Positions 18,311 to 27,376 are shown, counted from the stretch's first letter. The stretch: 64,000 nt of DNA from [Mycobacterium] stephanolepidis (GCF_002356335.1 NZ_AP018165.1:3038001-3102000), one strand, 5' to 3'. The notes: generated by a model not told the origin, from the sequence alone. Numbers and translations: made by a program.

Positions 18311-19833
18311 TGGGCTACCCCTAACTTCGTCGAATTGGCGGACACGAGTTCTTGCTGGGTAAGAATCTTGTAGTCGGCGGCATCCAGGTCGGCTAGCGCA
18401 CGCCTGAATTCGCTTGTCGTACCGGGGAAAAGCTCACTGCCGACGGTTTCCGTGGGCTTGTACCAGCGGAACACGCCATCGCGCCAGGTGGTTCGATCGA
18501 ATCGCCGTATCGCGTGCGCCCGTTCACGTTCCAGGGGCTCCCTCCGCACCTCGATGGAGACAAAAGCCAACGAATCAACTAGGGCCAATGACGCTGTCAC
18601 ATAATCGATTTGCGCCTCGATATGTGATAGACCCGCCAACGCGTTGGAACCGGAACCGGGGCCGGTGAGCAGGAAAAGATTGGGGAATCCGGGCACGTTC
18701 ACACCACGGAAAGCCTTCGGCTGCGAACCCCACTGCTCGTCGAGCGTGGAACCGTCAACCCCCTTGATGGCGAACGGCGCTTCGATCAGCACCTCGGGGG
18801 CATCGAGGGCGAAGACCAGACAGTCGGCCTTGTGAGTCATCGCATCGGCCGACCGCACCCCGATGGCGCTCACTCCGGTAACGGGCCACGGAACCAGCTT
18901 GCAATTGTCTTGCTGCAGCGCCGAATAGAAATCATCGGAGAACAGAATCCGGCGGCTACCCGCACGATAGGCCGGAAGCAGGTTGCGACGTAACCAAGGA
19001 TCCTTCACATTGCGGTTGAGATGATTCTCGGCCACCGCCTCGACGAACCGGGTGCCCACTCCACGCCACACCAAACCCCGGCGCAGCGCCTCATGCGAAC
19101 GGCTGGCCACCCGTCCCGCAATGGATCCCGATGCACGCGAAAGCAGCCTCCCGACCGTGCTCGACGACTCTCCGCCCCAGCGTGGCAGCACCCAGTCCGG
19201 GGTGCGCTGAAATACGCGCACCCGTGCCGCCTTCTTGACCAATTCGGGCACCACGTGCACGGTGCTGGCCCCCGCCGCGATCACCGCCACGTTACGGCCG
19301 GTGAAATCGAAGTCCGGATCCCAGTCCGCCGTGCTCAGCACGGGGCCGTCGAACTGCTCGATACCGTCGAGTTGCGGCGGCACCGGCGATGTTCCGGCGC
19401 CGACCGCCACGATGACGCGCCGCGCGAAGATCGATTTCTTACCCGCCACCGTGATCCGCCAAGTGGCCTTCGCCGGTTCGTACGCAAGCGCCGTGACCCG
19501 ATGCCGCAGTCGCAGCACCGGTCCGAGGTCATGCCGTGCGATGAGGTCGCGGTGATAGGACAGGACACTGTCACGTGTGGCCCACACAGAGCTGGACGAT
19601 GTGTTGGGCGAAAACGCATACGACTGCTGCACCGCCAACTCGTCGCCGACGACGGCAGCGAACGTGCTGCGCTGCCAGTAGCCGCCAACCTCGGGCGCTT
19701 GCTCGAGAACCAGCAAGCTTTCCACCCGGGCCTGGCGCAATCGAGCGGCCATTCCCAGTCCGGCCATGCCGGCTCCGATGACCACTACGTCAACAGGGTT
19801 ATCGACTGCCATGTGCGCGGTTACCGCCCTCAT
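18307..19833 (-). CDS. Flavin-containing monooxygenase, Baeyer-Villiger-like with divergent fingerprint
   Basis: A 508-aa two-dinucleotide-domain flavoprotein. FAD motif VVVIGAGMAGLGMAARL is near the N-terminus, followed by EVGGYWQRST. The Baeyer-Villiger fingerprint region reads FDGPVLSTADW, where the usual FxGxxxHxxxW histidine is Ser. The second nucleotide motif is VIAAGAST, with Ala at the first Gly. The protein resembles the MymA/Rv3083-type group, but the altered residues make Baeyer-Villiger activity uncertain; oxidase or other hydroxylase chemistry is possible. ATG 19833 is used; an ATG at 19812 is the alternative. It shares a transcript with the diiron protein and has an inverted-repeat promoter upstream. 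Confidence 0.8.
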   Translation of the reverse strand: MRAVTAHMAVDNPVDVVVIGAGMAGLGMAARLRQARVESLLVLEQAPEVGGYWQRSTFAAVVGDELAVQQSYAFSPNTSSSSVWATRDSVLSYHRDLIARHDLGPVLRLRHRVTALAYEPAKATWRITVAGKKSIFARRVIVAVGAGTSPVPPQLDGIEQFDGPVLSTADWDPDFDFTGRNVAVIAAGASTVHVVPELVKKAARVRVFQRTPDWVLPRWGGESSSTVGRLLSRASGSIAGRVASRSHEALRRGLVWRGVGTRFVEAVAENHLNRNVKDPWLRRNLLPAYRAGSRRILFSDDFYSALQQDNCKLVPWPVTGVSAIGVRSADAMTHKADCLVFALDAPEVLIEAPFAIKGVDGSTLDEQWGSQPKAFRGVNVPGFPNLFLLTGPGSGSNALAGLSHIEAQIDYVTASLALVDSLAFVSIEVRREPLERERAHAIRRFDRTTWRDGVFRWYKPTETVGSELFPGTTSEFRRALADLDAADYKILTQQELVSANSTKLGVAQ

Positions 19834-19837
19834 CTTC

Positions 19838-19864
19838 GTTGACGAATTGCTAACTTACGTCAAC
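19838..19864 (-). promoter_or_regulatory. Promoter and inverted-repeat operator of the monooxygenase gene
   Basis: A perfect inverted repeat GTTGACG/CGTCAAC (19838-19844, 19858-19864) with 13-nt spacing. It encloses the minus-strand -10 hexamer TAAGTT (19857-19852), 5 nt upstream of ATG 19833. The layout suits steric repression by a dimeric regulator such as a TetR protein, but none is encoded nearby. Confidence 0.5.
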
Positions 19865-19869
19865 GCTAG

Positions 19870-19884
19870 CAGGCCGGAGGCCTG
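19870..19884 (-). terminator. Stem-loop after the SDR gene
   Basis: Perfect CAGGCC/GGCCTG 6-bp arms with a 3-nt loop, between the SDR stop and the monooxygenase promoter, and no T tract. A candidate terminator separating the two transcription units. Confidence 0.35.
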
Positions 19885-19958
19885 ATACGACAAGAGCTGA
19901 GTTAGTCACATCAGCTACAAATATGTGATCTGTGTCACTGCAATGTGTCGCGCACCGG

Positions 19959-20774
19959 CTACGAGGACTTGACCTGCTCTTCGAGTACGCCCTGGTAGCG
20001 GCGCATGCCGGCGATCCACCGGTCGTAATCGGCGCCCTTCTGCCGGTACATATCGAGCACCTGCGGATGCGGCAGCACCAGGAAGGTCTCCGCACGTACC
20101 GCATCCAGCGTGATCCTCGCAACGGCCTCGGGTTCCAGTACCTCCCCGGCGGTCGTGATCGAGCTACCGGCCACCTTGGTGGCGGGATCATCGGATTGCG
20201 TGAGACCGTCAAGCAGCGGGGTCTTCACCCCCATCGGGCATAAGCAGCTCACCCCGATCCCTTTGTCGCCGTAAGTGATCGACAGCCATTCGGCGAAACC
20301 GACGGCCGCGTGTTTGGTCACCGAATAGGCAGGTGAACCGAGCTGGGTGAGCAGCCCGGCAGCAGAAGCGACCGACACAAAGTATCCGCGTCCGCGCTCC
20401 ACCCATTTCGGCGTCAGCAAGGTTGCCGCCCGGATATGTGCGCGCAGATTCACATCGAAGGCAAGGTCCCAAGCGGCCTCGCCGATATCCAGTCCTAGAC
20501 CACAGCCAATGCCCGCGTTGGCCGCGTAGAGATCGACGGGGCCAAATTCCTTCTCCGCCAAGGCGATGAGGGCCTCGATATCGGCGCTCGAGCCGGCATC
20601 GGCACGCTGTCCGATGATGCGGCCCGCCCGCGCCGCGGCAGTAGCCGCCACAGCATCGGCATCGATGTCCGCGGCCACGACCCTGGCTCCGTCATCCGCC
20701 AGCCCCCAGGCGAGGGCCTGTCCGATTCCAGAACCGGCTCCGGTGACGATGGCGACGCTGCCGTTGATGTCCAT
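19959..20774 (-). CDS. Short-chain dehydrogenase/reductase
   Basis: A classical SDR, 271 aa. The cofactor loop TGAGSGIG lies at 11-18 with Asp (AADIDAD) after beta-2, suggesting NAD(H) preference. YAANAGIG is the NAG-type motif; the catalytic Ser is in VSVASAAG and the Tyr-Lys pair in YSVTKHA. The C-terminal extension (MYRQKGADYDRWIAGM) resembles mycobacterial SDRs that act on lipid-derived alcohols and ketones. The ATG is preceded at 6 nt by TAGGGT, so it has its own leaderless promoter at the end of the upstream DUF2182 gene. Substrate unknown; its neighbours suggest an oxidative lipid pathway. Confidence 0.88.
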   Translation of the reverse strand: MDINGSVAIVTGAGSGIGQALAWGLADDGARVVAADIDADAVAATAAARAGRIIGQRADAGSSADIEALIALAEKEFGPVDLYAANAGIGCGLGLDIGEAAWDLAFDVNLRAHIRAATLLTPKWVERGRGYFVSVASAAGLLTQLGSPAYSVTKHAAVGFAEWLSITYGDKGIGVSCLCPMGVKTPLLDGLTQSDDPATKVAGSSITTAGEVLEPEAVARITLDAVRAETFLVLPHPQVLDMYRQKGADYDRWIAGMRRYQGVLEEQVKSS

Positions 20775-20786
20775 GCCCGAACCCTA
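20775..20786 (-). promoter_or_regulatory. Leaderless promoter of the SDR gene
   Basis: TAGGGT (20786-20781, minus strand), 6 nt before ATG 20774. Its first bases are the stop codon of the DUF2182 gene. Confidence 0.5.
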
Positions 20787-21557
20787 TTGGATGGCGAAAA
20801 CCCCGATCGCAGCAGCCGCGACGACGAACAGGCCCGCAAGAAGCCATGCAGTTCGGCGCGGATACCGGGTGAATCGCTCCCAGGTGACCGCGACGGTCAA
20901 TCCCACCATCCACGCCAGGTGTGCCGAGGGGGCGACCGCCATCGTCAGCATCATGGCCCAGCAGGAGCGGATGCACGCCCACCCGCTGATTGCTCCGAAT
21001 CGCATGAGGCCCTTGGCCGCCGGCCATCCGTCCGGAGGCAGCGGTGTTGAGCCGTGACATTCGCCGAGCGCCCGACACTTCATCGGAGTGAGCTGCCACA
21101 TCGCCGTCAGCAGGAGCACGCCCGCGAACAACCACCAGCGGTTGATGTTGGCGGTGGCGGGGAGCGCCAGGGTGATGATCAGGCCAACCACCGTCCACAT
21201 TGCGAGCCAGACCGCCGCATAGAGAACCAGCGCACGCCCGCGGCCCCGTGGCACGTTCTGCTCGACGTACCGGACCGCAGGAAGTGTGGTCGGTCCCATC
21301 ATCGCGATGGTCATGACAATCCAGGAGACGATGGCGATCCACAATGCGGGCTGATGCACCACCGGCGTGGCCATCGGTGCCATGTTCGCGTGATCCATGC
21401 CCGGCATATGCTCGGCCATGGGCGCTTGCGTGTGGGCGGTGGCGTGCTGCGGGAGGAACGCGAAACCCAACCACGACAAGAGAATTATCGCGGTCGCGAT
21501 CCCTGTGTATCTGCCAGCCGCCAGTTCTCTGACGCGCTGGATCGCGTTGGCGACCAT
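20784..21557 (-). CDS. DUF2182-type metal-binding integral membrane protein
   Basis: 257 aa, with about six hydrophobic helices. After the first helix comes an extracytoplasmic Met/His-rich segment (HTQAPMAEHMPGMDHANMAPM, about residues 42-62) of the kind that binds copper. The DUF2182 core follows: WIVMTIAMMGPTTLP, then MWQLTPMKCRALGEC and AISGWACIRSCWAMML with its paired Cys residues. Metal binding is inferred from these residues. TATTCT 7 nt before ATG 21557 indicates leaderless transcription, separate from pepR 30 bp upstream. It precedes the SDR gene by 9 nt. Function unknown. Confidence 0.78.
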   Translation of the reverse strand: MVANAIQRVRELAAGRYTGIATAIILLSWLGFAFLPQHATAHTQAPMAEHMPGMDHANMAPMATPVVHQPALWIAIVSWIVMTIAMMGPTTLPAVRYVEQNVPRGRGRALVLYAAVWLAMWTVVGLIITLALPATANINRWWLFAGVLLLTAMWQLTPMKCRALGECHGSTPLPPDGWPAAKGLMRFGAISGWACIRSCWAMMLTMAVAPSAHLAWMVGLTVAVTWERFTRYPRRTAWLLAGLFVVAAAAIGVFAIQ

Positions 21558-21570
21558 CAGTAAGAGAATA
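21558..21570 (-). promoter_or_regulatory. Leaderless promoter of the DUF2182 gene
   Basis: TATTCT (21570-21565, minus strand), 7 nt before ATG 21557. Confidence 0.5.
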
Positions 21571-21586
21571 TCTTGCCGACGCGCAC

Positions 21587-22900
21587 CTAGCTTGCGGATT
21601 CGATCATCGTTCGCAGTGCACGCGGCAGCGTCCGCTTGGATCGGTACGGACCGACGACGGCCGCACCGGCTCGACCGCTGAGCAGCTGGCGCGCGATGCC
21701 ATTGACTTCGTCGACCGTCACCGCCTCGATCTTGTCCAGGGTCGCCGAAATCGTGCGGTGCTTACCGTTGTTCAGTTCGCTGCGGCCCATTCTGTTCATG
21801 CGCGACGCCGAATCCTCAAGCCCCAGAACAAGTCCGCCGGACAGCGCACCCTTGGCCCGCTCGATCTCCGCCGCGGTGAATCCACCCTCGACGACCGACC
21901 CCAATACCTGCGAGGTCACCTTGGCCACCTCGTCGAAGCGCTCCGGCGAGCAGCCCGCGTACACCGACAACGCTCCGGTATCGGAGAAGGTGTCCACCGT
22001 CGAGTAGACCGCGTACACCAATCCACGCTGCTCGCGAATCTCTTGGAACAGGCGGGAACTGAGCCCACCGCCCAACGCGCTGTTGAGCACCGACAACGCC
22101 CAGCGGTACTGCCAGCCACGTCCGGGGGTACGCACTCCCAGCGACAGGTGTACCTGCTCACCGTCCCGCGATACCAACTCCAGCCCCGGTGTTGCCGTGA
22201 CTCGACCGCTCCCCTTACGCGGCGCCACCGTCTTCACCGAAGAATCCAGATGCGACTTGAAGTACTTGCGCGCCAAGCGCACTACACGATCGTGCTCGAT
22301 GTTCCCGGCCACGGCCAACACCATGCGCTCGGGCCGATACCGGCGGACGTGAAACGAATGCAGCTGAGATCGCGTCATCGTCGATATGGATTCCGAGCTG
22401 CCGAGCACACTGCGGCCTATCGGATGATCGCCGAACAGAGCCCCGAGGAACGCCTCCCCCAACAGATCCTCGGGGTCGTCGTCGCGCATCGCGATTTCTT
22501 CGAGCACGACATCGCGCTCGACCTCGACGTCCTCGCTGGCGCATCGTCCACGCAGCACCACATCGGCCACCAGGTCGATCGCCAGCTCCAGATCGGAGTC
22601 CAGCACGTGTGCGTAGTAGCAGGTCTGCTCACGCGCGGTGAATGCGTTCAGCTCACCGCCGACGGCGTCAATCGACTGTGCGATATCGGCCGCCGACCGC
22701 GTGGGCGTCGACTTGAACAGCAGGTGTTCGAGGAAGTGTGCCGCACCGGCGACACTGCGCCCCTCATCGCGCGAGCCGACGTCGACCCACACGCCGACGG
22801 ACGCCGAGCGCACCGAGGGCATCGCCTCGGTGACTACTCGGAGACCGCCAGGAAGGACCGTGCGACGTACGGCGCTCGGAACGCTACTCCGCGACGGCAT
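21587..22900 (-). CDS. pepR: M16-family zinc metalloprotease
   Basis: An insulinase/mitochondrial-processing-peptidase-like protease. The inverted zinc motif HxxEH is HFLEH (55-59), and the distal Glu lies in [13 protein letters not shown]. The N-terminal catalytic and C-terminal non-catalytic halves are both present (437 aa). The open frame extends upstream to 23272, but ATG 22900 gives the N-terminus shared with the M. tuberculosis protein ([16 protein letters not shown]) and a 17-nt overlap with pnp. It is co-transcribed with pnp, a conserved actinobacterial pair. Physiological substrates are not known. Confidence 0.93.
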   Translation of the reverse strand: MPSRSSVPSAVRRTVLPGGLRVVTEAMPSVRSASVGVWVDVGSRDEGRSVAGAAHFLEHLLFKSTPTRSAADIAQSIDAVGGELNAFTAREQTCYYAHVLDSDLELAIDLVADVVLRGRCASEDVEVERDVVLEEIAMRDDDPEDLLGEAFLGALFGDHPIGRSVLGSSESISTMTRSQLHSFHVRRYRPERMVLAVAGNIEHDRVVRLARKYFKSHLDSSVKTVAPRKGSGRVTATPGLELVSRDGEQVHLSLGVRTPGRGWQYRWALSVLNSALGGGLSSRLFQEIREQRGLVYAVYSTVDTFSDTGALSVYAGCSPERFDEVAKVTSQVLGSVVEGGFTAAEIERAKGALSGGLVLGLEDSASRMNRMGRSELNNGKHRTISATLDKIEAVTVDEVNGIARQLLSGRAGAAVVGPYRSKRTLPRALRTMIESAS

Positions 22901-25151
22901 CTGCCGGCTTGGCCTCGGCCGCACCGTTACTGTCGGCGGAAGCGTCCGCGGCCTCGTCGTCGCCCACGGGGACCAGCGAGATCTTGCCGCGGTTGTCGAT
23001 GTCGGCGATCTCGACCTGAATCTTGTCGCCGACCTTGACCACGTCCTCGACCTTCGCGATCCGCTTGCCCTTGCCGAGCTTGCTGATGTGCACCAGTCCG
23101 TCGCGGCCCGGAAGCAGCGACACGAACGCACCGAAATCGGTTGTCTTAACCACGGTTCCGAGGAAACGCTCACCGATCTTGGGCAGCTGCGGGTTGGCAA
23201 TGGCGTTGATCTTGTCGATCGCGGCCTGCGCCGCCTCGCCGTTGGAGGCGCCCACGAAGACGGTGCCGTCATCCTCGATGGAGATGCTGGCGCCGGTCTC
23301 CTCGGTGATCGAGTTGATCATCTTGCCCTTGGGCCCGATCACCTCACCGATCTTGTCGACCGGCACCTTGATGGTCGTGATGCGCGGCGCGTACGGGCTC
23401 ATCTCGTCGGGTGCGTCGATGGCCTCTGCCATCACCTCGAGGATGGTGGCGCGGGCGTCCTTGGCCTGCGACAGGGCGGCGGCCAGCACCTGCGACGGGA
23501 TGCCGTCGAGCTTGGTGTCGAGCTGCAGAGCCGTGACGAAGTCCTTGGTGCCGGCGACCTTGAAGTCCATGTCGCCGAAGGCATCTTCGGCGCCCAGGAT
23601 GTCGGTGAGCGCAACGAAGCGACGCTCGGTGGTTCCGTCGGCCAGTTCGATGTCATCGGACACCAGGCCCATGGCGATACCGGCGACGGGGGCCTTCAGC
23701 GGCACACCGGCATTCAGCAGCGACAGTGTCGAGGCGCAGACCGAACCCATCGAGGTGGATCCGTTGGAGCCCAACGCTTCCGAGACCTGACGGATGGCGT
23801 ACGGGAACTCCTCGACGCTCGGCAGCACCGGCATGAGCGCGCGCTCGGCGAGAGCGCCGTGGCCGATCTCGCGACGCTTGGGCGAGCCGACGCGACCGGT
23901 CTCACCGGTCGAGAACGGCGGGAAGTTGTAGTGGTGCATGTAGCGCTTCGAGGTCTCCGGCCCCAGCGAGTCGATCTGCTGGGCCATCTTGACCATGTCG
24001 AGGGTGGTGACGCCCATGATCTGGGTCTCGCCACGCTCGAAGAGCGCGCTGCCGTGCGCCCGCGGGATCACAGCGACCTCGGCCGACAGCGCACGGATGT
24101 CGGTGACACCGCGGCCGTCGATACGGAACTGGTCCTTCAGGATGCGCTGGCGCACCAGCTTCTTGGTGAGCGAACGGAATGCCGCGCCGATCTCCTTCTC
24201 GCGGCCATCGAAGCCCTCCTGCAGACGACCCAGAACCTCGACCTTGATTTCATCGGTCTTCTCGTCGCGCTCGGCCTTGCCCGCGATGGACAGCGCCTGC
24301 GACAGCGGCTCTGTGGCCACGGCAGCGACGGCGGCGAATGCGTCGTCCTGGTACTCGGGGAACAAGGGGTACTCGCCGACGGGCTTGGCGGCCTTCTCGG
24401 CCAGCTCCTGCTGCGCGGTGCACAGCGCGGCGATGAACGGCTTGGCGGCCTCAAGGCCCTCGGCGACGACGGCTTCCGTGGGAGCGCCCGCTCCGCCTTC
24501 TACAAGCGCGATGACGTTGTCGGTGGCCTCGGCCTCGACCATCATGATGGCGACATCGTCGGCGGTCTTACGGCCGGCGACGACCATGTCGAACACCGCC
24601 GTCTCCAGCTGCTCGATCGTCGGGAACGCCACCCACTGGCCCTCGATCAGGGCTACCCGGACACCGCCGACGGGGCCGGTGAAGGGCAGCCCGGCGATCT
24701 GCGTGGACGCCGACGCGGCGTTGATGGCCAGCACGTCGTACAGGTCGGCGGGGTTCAGGCTCAGCACCGTCACCACGACCTGGATTTCGTTGCGCAGCCC
24801 GCTGACGAAGGTCGGGCGCAGCGGCCGGTCGATGAGACGACAGGTCAGGATGGCGTCGGTGGAGGGACGTCCCTCACGGCGGAAGAAGGAGCCGGGGATC
24901 CGGCCCGCGGCATACATCCGCTCCTCGACGTCAATGGTCAGCGGGAAGAAGTCGAAATGATCCTTGGGGCTCTTGCTGGCGGTCGTGGCCGACAGCAGCA
25001 TGGTCTCGTCATCCAGGTAGGCGACGACGGAGCCGGCGGCCTGCTGGGCCAGCCGTCCGGCCTCGAACCGGATGGTGCGGGTGCCGAAGGTCCCGTTGTC
25101 GATGGTCGCGGTGGACTCGAAAACGCCTTCTTCAATTTCTGTAACAGACAT
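22884..25151 (-). CDS. pnp: Polyribonucleotide nucleotidyltransferase
   Basis: Phosphorolytic 3'-5' exoribonuclease and polyadenylating enzyme (gpsI in mycobacteria). Domain order: RNase PH-like 1 (N-terminal, [14 protein letters not shown]), helical domain, RNase PH-like 2 ([27 protein letters not shown] active-site loop), KH domain ([11 protein letters not shown]) and S1 domain ([20 protein letters not shown]), then a short acidic tail. ATG 25151 (MSVTEIEEG) is chosen over ATG 25172 because it matches the M. tuberculosis N-terminus and has AGAGG upstream. The preceding 271-bp leader is long enough for the post-transcriptional autoregulation typical of pnp. Confidence 0.96.
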   Translation of the reverse strand: MSVTEIEEGVFESTATIDNGTFGTRTIRFEAGRLAQQAAGSVVAYLDDETMLLSATTASKSPKDHFDFFPLTIDVEERMYAAGRIPGSFFRREGRPSTDAILTCRLIDRPLRPTFVSGLRNEIQVVVTVLSLNPADLYDVLAINAASASTQIAGLPFTGPVGGVRVALIEGQWVAFPTIEQLETAVFDMVVAGRKTADDVAIMMVEAEATDNVIALVEGGAGAPTEAVVAEGLEAAKPFIAALCTAQQELAEKAAKPVGEYPLFPEYQDDAFAAVAAVATEPLSQALSIAGKAERDEKTDEIKVEVLGRLQEGFDGREKEIGAAFRSLTKKLVRQRILKDQFRIDGRGVTDIRALSAEVAVIPRAHGSALFERGETQIMGVTTLDMVKMAQQIDSLGPETSKRYMHHYNFPPFSTGETGRVGSPKRREIGHGALAERALMPVLPSVEEFPYAIRQVSEALGSNGSTSMGSVCASTLSLLNAGVPLKAPVAGIAMGLVSDDIELADGTTERRFVALTDILGAEDAFGDMDFKVAGTKDFVTALQLDTKLDGIPSQVLAAALSQAKDARATILEVMAEAIDAPDEMSPYAPRITTIKVPVDKIGEVIGPKGKMINSITEETGASISIEDDGTVFVGASNGEAAQAAIDKINAIANPQLPKIGERFLGTVVKTTDFGAFVSLLPGRDGLVHISKLGKGKRIAKVEDVVKVGDKIQVEIADIDNRGKISLVPVGDDEAADASADSNGAAEAKPADAVAE

Positions 25152-25422
25152 AGGTTCTGGAATACCTCTCATACATTCTCAGTGAGCAGCACGAGGCTGC
25201 GTTGGGCATACGTGCCATCACGCGGTCAGCGCGCGGACGTACCAGCGCGAAGTGGACCCGGAAGGTGATCGGCCACGGCCGTTCGATCGAAGCCGCCGGG
25301 GAATCGATGAGCACAAGCTTCGAACCCGGCAGCCACTACCGAAGACCGCCCGTTACCCGGCGGGACCAGCATGACAACCCAGACACCCTATCACCTGCGG
25401 CGTTTGCGGCCATGCACCTTGA
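25152..25422 (-). promoter_or_regulatory. Leader/intergenic region between lppU and pnp
   Basis: 271 bp without a supported gene. It presumably contains the pnp promoter and 5' leader on the minus strand. It is high-GC with several short complementary segments but no single convincing riboswitch or hairpin. In many bacteria the pnp leader is the target of autoregulation; that role is inference here. Confidence 0.35.
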
Positions 25423-25944
25423 TCAGGGCAGTTCCTCCACGCATACGGTGAAGTTGCGATCGACATACGGATAGCCAAGCCCGGTGATGCATTCGTCGGC
25501 AGTCGAGACTTCCTGCAGGACTTGGGTGACGCGTTTCTTGTTCTGAGCGTTGACGTCGTTGCAGTCAACCCGCACCGGGTCGCCATCCCACTTATCGGGG
25601 ACGCTCATGCAGCTGCCGACCACCCAGTCGATGTCCAGGCACAGAGCCTGACTCTTACGACCGAAACCGCGCTTGGCGTAGTACGAGGAGTCGGCGTCAC
25701 GCGGACAGTCCGCATCGGTCGCCGCCTTGGCGAAGACCTTGAAATTGGACTGAGGACTGCCACACGGTTCCTTGACCAGCTTGGCGTGCTGATCGGTGCC
25801 ACTGAGATTGACGCAGTCACCAACGGCGAAGCCGTCGGTGGCGCCTGCCATCGAACACGCCGACAACAGGACCGCACCGACAACGACAAGAGCGACAGAT
25901 ACCGCGCCTCGGATTCCAGAACGACCCAGCCGAGGAGAAGACAA
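25423..25944 (-). CDS. lppU: Lipoprotein LppU-like
   Basis: A 173-aa exported lipoprotein. The signal peptide GAVSVALVVVGAVLLSAC ends in lipobox LSAC, with the modified Cys near residue 30. The mature part contains eight further Cys (GDCVNLS, EPCGSP, ADCPRD, ALCLDI, GSCMSV, VDCNDV, DECITG, VCVEEL), enough for four disulfides. By position between rpsO and pnp it corresponds to LppU (Rv2784c). The start is uncertain: TTG 25944 lies 2 nt after the rpsO stop and has no obvious ribosome site, so translational coupling is likely. Function unknown. Confidence 0.82.
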   Translation of the reverse strand: MSSPRLGRSGIRGAVSVALVVVGAVLLSACSMAGATDGFAVGDCVNLSGTDQHAKLVKEPCGSPQSNFKVFAKAATDADCPRDADSSYYAKRGFGRKSQALCLDIDWVVGSCMSVPDKWDGDPVRVDCNDVNAQNKKRVTQVLQEVSTADECITGLGYPYVDRNFTVCVEELP

Positions 25945-25946
25945 AG

Positions 25947-26216
25947 TCAGCGGCGCAGACCCAGGCGTTCGATCAGCGAGCGGTAGCGCGCGACGTCGAC
26001 CTTGGCGATGTACTTGAGCAGGCGGCGACGACGGCCGACCAGCAGCAGTAGACCACGACGGCTGTGGTGATCGTGCTTGTGAGTCTTGAGGTGCTCGGTC
26101 AGATCGACGATGCGCTTGGTCAGCATCGCGACCTGGGCCTCGGGAGAACCGGTGTCGGTCTCGTGCAGCCCGTACTGGGTGAGGATTTCTTTCTTCTGCT
26201 CGGTAGTCAATGCCAC
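25947..26216 (-). CDS. rpsO: 30S ribosomal protein S15
   Basis: Binds 16S rRNA early in 30S assembly. At 89 aa it has the hallmark [45 protein letters not shown] and ERLGLRR ending. The frame is open to 26267, but GTG 26216 gives the family N-terminus (ALTxEQKKEIL) and has GGAG 9 nt upstream. It lies between ribF and lppU-pnp as in other mycobacteria. Confidence 0.97.
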   Translation of the reverse strand: MALTTEQKKEILTQYGLHETDTGSPEAQVAMLTKRIVDLTEHLKTHKHDHHSRRGLLLLVGRRRRLLKYIAKVDVARYRSLIERLGLRR

Positions 26217-26309
26217 GGCAAGCTTCTCCATCACTGGGGTTCGCGTCGAATGTTTCTGGTGGGCCACCGCGAACTGCAGCTCACACCGGTGTTGAAGTGT
26301 ACCGGCGGG

Positions 26310-27272
26310 CTAGCCTCGCGCCAAAATCGTGCGAGCTTTCTGGGCATCGCGCCCCATCTCGTCCACGAGTGCGTCGACCGAATCGAACTTCTCCATGCTG
26401 CGGACCCGCGCCACGAAATCGACGGCGACATGCTGGCCGTAGAGGTCCGCTGCGGTGTCCATGATGAACGCCTCGACGGTGCGGGCCTTGCCGGAGAACG
26501 TGGGGTTGCTGCCCACCGAGACGGCCGCCTGATAGCGCTCACCCGGCACGACGGTTCCCATGGTGGGTCCGTGCCCGAGCAGCGTGAACCAGGCCGCATA
26601 CACCCCGTCGGCGGGAATGGCGGCGAACATCGGCGGCGCCACGTTGGCCGTCGGGAAGCCCAGTTCCCGCCCGCGCCCATCACCACGGACCACGACGCCT
26701 TCGACGCGGTGGGGACGGCCCAGTGCTTCGGTGGCCGCCACCATGTCACCGGCGTCGACGCAGGATCTGATGTACGTCGAGGAGAACGTGACCGCATGCT
26801 CGGCGACAAGAGAGACCGCGTCGACCTTGAAGCCGAATCGCTCGCCCGCCTTCTTGAGCATGTGGACATTCCCGGCGGCCTTCTTGCCGAAGGTGAAGTT
26901 CTCCCCGACCACTACCTCGGCCACATGCAGACGCTCGACCAGCAGTTCGTGCACGTATCGCTCGGGCGAAAGTTTCATGAATTCAGGGGTGAACGGCACC
27001 ACCAGGAAGACATCCACGCCCAGTTCCTCGGCCAGTTCGGCGCGCCGGGTCAGGGTTGTGAGCTGGGCCGGATGGGTTCCCGGGAACACCACTTCCATCG
27101 GGTGAGGGTCGAAGGTCATCAGGACGCTCTTGAGATTGAGCTCGCGCGCCGCCTTCACCGCACGCCCGATCAGTTCGGCGTGACCTCGGTGTACTCCGTC
27201 GAATACGCCGATCGTCAGAACGCACCGACCCCAATCGGACGGGATTTCGTCTTGCCCGCGCCAGCGTTGCAC
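26310..27272 (-). CDS. ribF: Bifunctional riboflavin kinase/FAD synthetase
   Basis: Makes FMN from riboflavin and FAD from FMN. The N-terminal nucleotidyltransferase domain has GVFDGVHRGHAELI (HxGH motif), TFDPHPMEV and FSSTYIRSCV. The C-terminal flavokinase domain has GRGRELGFPTANVAP and the SVGSNPTF block. The 320 aa length is near the family norm. GTG 27272 matches the M. tuberculosis N-terminus (MQRWRGQDEIP) and is preceded at 7 nt by TAGGCT, so it is probably leaderless. Divergent from sirR. Confidence 0.96.
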   Translation of the reverse strand: MQRWRGQDEIPSDWGRCVLTIGVFDGVHRGHAELIGRAVKAARELNLKSVLMTFDPHPMEVVFPGTHPAQLTTLTRRAELAEELGVDVFLVVPFTPEFMKLSPERYVHELLVERLHVAEVVVGENFTFGKKAAGNVHMLKKAGERFGFKVDAVSLVAEHAVTFSSTYIRSCVDAGDMVAATEALGRPHRVEGVVVRGDGRGRELGFPTANVAPPMFAAIPADGVYAAWFTLLGHGPTMGTVVPGERYQAAVSVGSNPTFSGKARTVEAFIMDTAADLYGQHVAVDFVARVRSMEKFDSVDALVDEMGRDAQKARTILARG

Positions 27273-27285
27273 GGCATAAAGCCTA
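27273..27285 (-). promoter_or_regulatory. Leaderless promoter of ribF
   Basis: TAGGCT (27285-27280, minus strand), 7 nt before GTG 27272. It is the same hexamer as the divergent sirR promoter. Confidence 0.55.
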
Positions 27286-27325
27286 CTTCGGAAGATGCGA
27301 GAAGGCCGACTTGGCTTTCGGGACG

Positions 27326-27376
27326 CGGCGCCTGGTTGGGCTGAGCATCCCTCGGCGCCTGGTTAGGCTAAGCATC
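27326..27376 (+). repeat. Tandem 24-bp repeat in the sirR promoter
   Basis: Two 24-bp copies (27326-27349 and 27353-27376), period 27, differing at two positions. Each begins CGGCGCCTGGTT and ends AGCATC. Copy 2 abuts the GTG start and carries the -10 TAGGCT; in copy 1 that hexamer is TGGGCT. It contains the TTAGGCTAA half-site typical of DtxR-family operators, so it could be a SirR/MntR or IdeR site. Confidence 0.6.
27364..27376 (+). promoter_or_regulatory. Leaderless promoter of sirR
   Basis: TAGGCT at 27364-27369, 7 nt before GTG 27377. This decides the start against the open frame from 27311. Confidence 0.6.

Noticed and set aside
22638..25268. 876-aa open frame on the + strand opposite pepR and pnp
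   Set aside because: No domain or motif in its translation; it is the mirror of the pnp coding frame.
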